Shown one piece after another: positions 61,846 through 64,000 of a stretch of 64,000 nt of DNA. The DNA is taken from assembly GCA_020634135.1 (NCBI GenBank), contig JACKCG010000004.1, positions 248,001 to 312,000 of the forward strand, read 5' to 3'. The DNA is from Anaerolineaceae bacterium (GTDB taxonomy: Bacteria > Chloroflexota > Anaerolineae > Aggregatilineales > Phototrophicaceae). The number at the start of each line of letters is the position of its first letter. Position 1 is the stretch's first letter. The notes beneath the pieces were generated by a model. It did no database searches, was not told where the DNA came from, and worked only from the letters and a program-made list of their open reading frames with translations. A program made the translations under genes and the position numbers.

Positions 61846-62481
61846 ATGAAGATTGACCGTCGGGTAAAACGAACACGTAAACTCCTGCGGGATGCTCTCT
61901 TGGAGTTGATTCTCGAAAAAGGATACCAGGCTGTAACTGTCCGGGACATCACGGATCGAGCAAACCTGGGCCGGGCGACGTTTTACCTGCACTATCCCCA
62001 TGGAAAAGATGAGCTACTTCTGGTGATGATGGAAGAAACCATGCAGGACATTATCCAGCAGCTCGGCCAACCGGTTGACGAGAATTTCATGGTGGATGGT
62101 ACGCCCCCCAGCCTGATTGCCTTTGAACACGCTAAGGAAAACGCCGCTTTTTATCGCGCCGTCGTTGGGGCGGATGGCCTAGCCGGGGTAATGCATGGCT
62201 ACCGCCAGTCCACCACTGAACAGCTCAGGAAACAGATTGAAGCGATGATACCCCCAGGCGTCGAGCCGGTTGTGCCGCTCGATTTCATTGCCCATTTTCT
62301 GTTTGGAGCGCTCAACGCGGTGATTGTGTGGTGGCTGGAAAATGAAAACGCCATTTCAGCGGAGGAAATGGCGCTGCGTTTTCATCAGATTTTAACAGAT
62401 GGGATGCGCGCGCTTATGAAGTCGCAGGATGCTGATTGCGGCGATTCAGGCGACGAGCGCGAACAACAGCACCGGGATTAA
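61846..62481 (+). CDS. TetR family transcriptional regulator
   Basis: A 211-residue repressor. The N-terminal helix-turn-helix is clear: KLLRDALLELILEKGYQAVT, then VRDITDRANLGRATFYLHYP. The C-terminal helical domain (about 60-195) would bind a ligand. GAAAGGA lies upstream of the ATG, 28 bases after the lipocalin-like gene, so they may form an operon. Its end overlaps the convergent PAP2-like gene by 36 bp. Confidence 0.9.
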   Translation: MKIDRRVKRTRKLLRDALLELILEKGYQAVTVRDITDRANLGRATFYLHYPHGKDELLLVMMEETMQDIIQQLGQPVDENFMVDGTPPSLIAFEHAKENAAFYRAVVGADGLAGVMHGYRQSTTEQLRKQIEAMIPPGVEPVVPLDFIAHFLFGALNAVIVWWLENENAISAEEMALRFHQILTDGMRALMKSQDADCGDSGDEREQQHRD

Positions 62482-63087
62482 TGCCCCAACCAGCGTACCG
62501 GCTACTACCTGCGCCGGGGTATGACGGTGGAGCTTGAGGCGAGCCGCCCCCACCAGTGGGATGAGTGGAGTCGCCAGCAGCGCGGGTGCAAGGCCAAACA
62601 GCAGCCCGATGGCGACGACTGCGCAACTGATACTCATCGTGTGCATACTGATCTGCCACACCAACGTAATCACGGCCATCACCGTCAACTGTACCAGCGA
62701 AAACAGCGCGAACTGCGGCACAACCGATGGTGCCCCCAGCAAGCGCAAGACCCACCAGGCGACAGCGGTACAGGCAATCGAAACCAGGAACGGACGCAGC
62801 CGGTCTTTTCGCAGTTTCATGTGAATATCGGTGATTTTGCCCCGGTGTACCATCCAGGCGATATATGCCAGCGGGAACAGGCATACGAGCAGGGTGTACA
62901 CCCCTGCCCATACAATCGCCTGACCTTGTGAACTGGCGTCACGGAAGGCGATTGGAAAGGCCAATACCGCCCAGACTACAGGCGGGCTGAAAATATTCGA
63001 AATCAACCGCGCCCATAAAATGACGGGTTCCAGTTCAGTTTCGTGCATGGGGGTTTCGATAGCAGATTGGATCATGCCTACAACCAT
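62446..63087 (-). CDS. PAP2-superfamily-like membrane protein
   Basis: A 213-residue, strongly hydrophobic protein with about six membrane segments. It has weak PAP2 signatures: KLRKDRLRPF (usual KX6RP), SMHTMSIS (usual PSGH) and RLKLHRHTPAQVVAG (usual SRX5HX3D, here with Gln for Asp). The last change suggests altered or lost lipid-phosphate phosphatase activity. Starts at 63087 or 63075 are possible. It converges on the TetR gene with a 36-bp overlap. Confidence 0.72.
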   Translation of the reverse strand: MVVGMIQSAIETPMHETELEPVILWARLISNIFSPPVVWAVLAFPIAFRDASSQGQAIVWAGVYTLLVCLFPLAYIAWMVHRGKITDIHMKLRKDRLRPFLVSIACTAVAWWVLRLLGAPSVVPQFALFSLVQLTVMAVITLVWQISMHTMSISCAVVAIGLLFGLAPALLATPLIPLVGAARLKLHRHTPAQVVAGTLVGALIPVLLFALVA

Positions 63088-63177
63088 ACCATAAATGTGT
63101 CGAATGTTGATTTAACTCTTGGTTAGAAGTTCTTAATGCTTCTTGTGCGCCCAGACCAACCGAACAGGCAGATGCTC

Positions 63178-64000
63178 TTATTGCGCAAGGGCGCCAGATG
63201 ATGAAGGTGTTGCTTCTTCGCGTATGCGCAGCCGCACCAGGTATTCACTGCCTTCAAAAATCGTGCGAGTCATACGCACTTCGGGGATCAATTGGGCCGG
63301 CACAAGTCCATAGGCTTCCCGCGCCGCAGCGACCATTCGCAGCGATCCGGTGACAACCAGGCAGCGTTCCGGCATCGTGTGAATCTGCGAAAGCGCGTCG
63401 TTCAGGTCAACCGCCATTTCAACCTGTGCAGCATGTGGCTGAAACTGCGCCCGGATTGTCGCAGAAGACAGGGCGCGATGGCCGGTGGCCTGGGTGATGA
63501 CAATCCGATAGCGCGGGACATCGAACACGTTGAGAAAATCGCGCACCGCTTTATCCTGGAGCATCCCCACGACGATGCGTACCGGTTCGCTTGGGCCGAA
63601 GCGCTCATCAATCTCGCGGCGCAGCCGGTGGGCGGCGGTGGGTGTGTGCGCCCCATCCAGCACAACATCACGTTCCGCAATCCTGACCTGTTCCAGGCGG
63701 CCTGGCAGTGTGTCGGTTTCCAGGAAGTATTTGAAAGGTCGCTGTGGAATGAGTCCGCGCTCACGCAGGTTTTGCCAGGCTGCCAGCCCCAGTACCGATC
63801 CCTGGTGGCGGTCACTCCGGGCGCCATTCAATTGCAGTGAGGCTTTCTTGAGTGTCGCTTCTGCTTCCAGCACGCGCTGGACATCCGCCATCTGTTTCAC
63901 ACTGATCGCATGACCGCCCGGTTGGATGACTCCGGCTTTATGGTTGGCAACGGCAGACAGGGTGTCACCAAGGATAGCCGCGTGTTCCATCTCAATCGGC
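63178..64000 (-). CDS. folC: Folylpolyglutamate/dihydrofolate synthase, C-terminal part
   Basis: The frame is open to the window edge, so the N-terminus is missing; about 274 residues are seen. EHAAILGDTLSAVANHKAGVI matches the central FolC motif (usual LGDTxxxIAxEKAGI), and the C-terminal Mur-ligase domain has DGAHTPTAAHRL (usual DGAHNP), VGMLQDKAV and VVTGSLRMVAAAREA. The enzyme adds glutamate to folates in an ATP-dependent step. The Thr in place of Asn in DGAHTP is a small oddity. Confidence 0.88.
   Translation of the reverse strand, partial: PIEMEHAAILGDTLSAVANHKAGVIQPGGHAISVKQMADVQRVLEAEATLKKASLQLNGARSDRHQGSVLGLAAWQNLRERGLIPQRPFKYFLETDTLPGRLEQVRIAERDVVLDGAHTPTAAHRLRREIDERFGPSEPVRIVVGMLQDKAVRDFLNVFDVPRYRIVITQATGHRALSSATIRAQFQPHAAQVEMAVDLNDALSQIHTMPERCLVVTGSLRMVAAAREAYGLVPAQLIPEVRMTRTIFEGSEYLVRLRIREEATPSSSGALAQ

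Noticed and set aside
1..64000. tRNA, rRNA or CRISPR features
   Set aside because: Read by eye, no T-arm consensus, rRNA-like stretch or regularly spaced identical repeats with unique spacers were found; a tool-based scan could still find a tRNA.

Overview
The window looks like the chromosome of a Chloroflexota bacterium, probably of the Anaerolineae; this is inferred from protein style, not from a marker gene. The signs are several secreted proteins with Thr/Pro-rich linkers and bacterial SH3 domains, DUF6391 and DUF4342 proteins, a penicillin-binding protein with a very long acidic N-terminal tail, single-domain response regulators in series, and a helix-turn-helix/MmyB regulator. Genes are densely packed on both strands, GC-rich overall, with occasional TTG starts. 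I found no rRNA, tRNA, CRISPR array or intact insertion sequence.

Layout. 0-13.3 kb: a truncated PA14/SH3 secreted protein, a DUF4342 protein, transketolase, a 0.5-kb repeat field, a PadR regulator, a GT39-type membrane glycosyltransferase, two secreted proteins and an alpha/beta-hydrolase fused to an acyl-CoA ligase. 13.3-21.5 kb: three GC-arm hairpins, a P-type Ca2+ ATPase, a lipoprotein related to polysaccharide lyases bracketed by a 29-bp repeat, a degenerate metallophosphatase with an in-frame palindromic insert, enoyl-CoA hydratase, a nuclease-like gene broken by one TAG next to a DUF2283 gene, a NUDIX hydrolase and a radical SAM protein. 21.6-29 kb: a subtilase/SH3/LysM exoprotein, DUF6391, holA, an M20 amidohydrolase, and a divergent regulator/DUF2834 pair with a clear operator.

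29-45 kb is rich in signalling: a GAF histidine kinase followed by three receiver-only regulators, a second GAF-like kinase, and a multi-PAS kinase with its LuxR-type regulator. Inside it sits an AT-rich NERD-nuclease/helicase gene with a 28-bp direct repeat on each side, the best candidate for a recently acquired defence-type gene. 45-64 kb: a secreted SH3/CARDB protein, a MarR-controlled SnoaL/monooxygenase operon, a tandem pair of related membrane proteins, cupin, GNAT and flavin-type small enzymes, a GH5-like anchored glycosidase translationally coupled to a pterin dehydratase, a 1418-residue class A penicillin-binding protein, a DUF4062/NB-ARC/TPR STAND protein (possible defence), a CrtC/AttH-like lipocalin, a TetR regulator, a PAP2-like membrane protein and the C-terminal part of folC.

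Most genes are housekeeping, envelope or signalling functions. The less ordinary content is the NERD-helicase island, the STAND protein, the broken nuclease/DUF2283 pair, the protein-coding palindromic insert and several unexplained repeat and hairpin groups.
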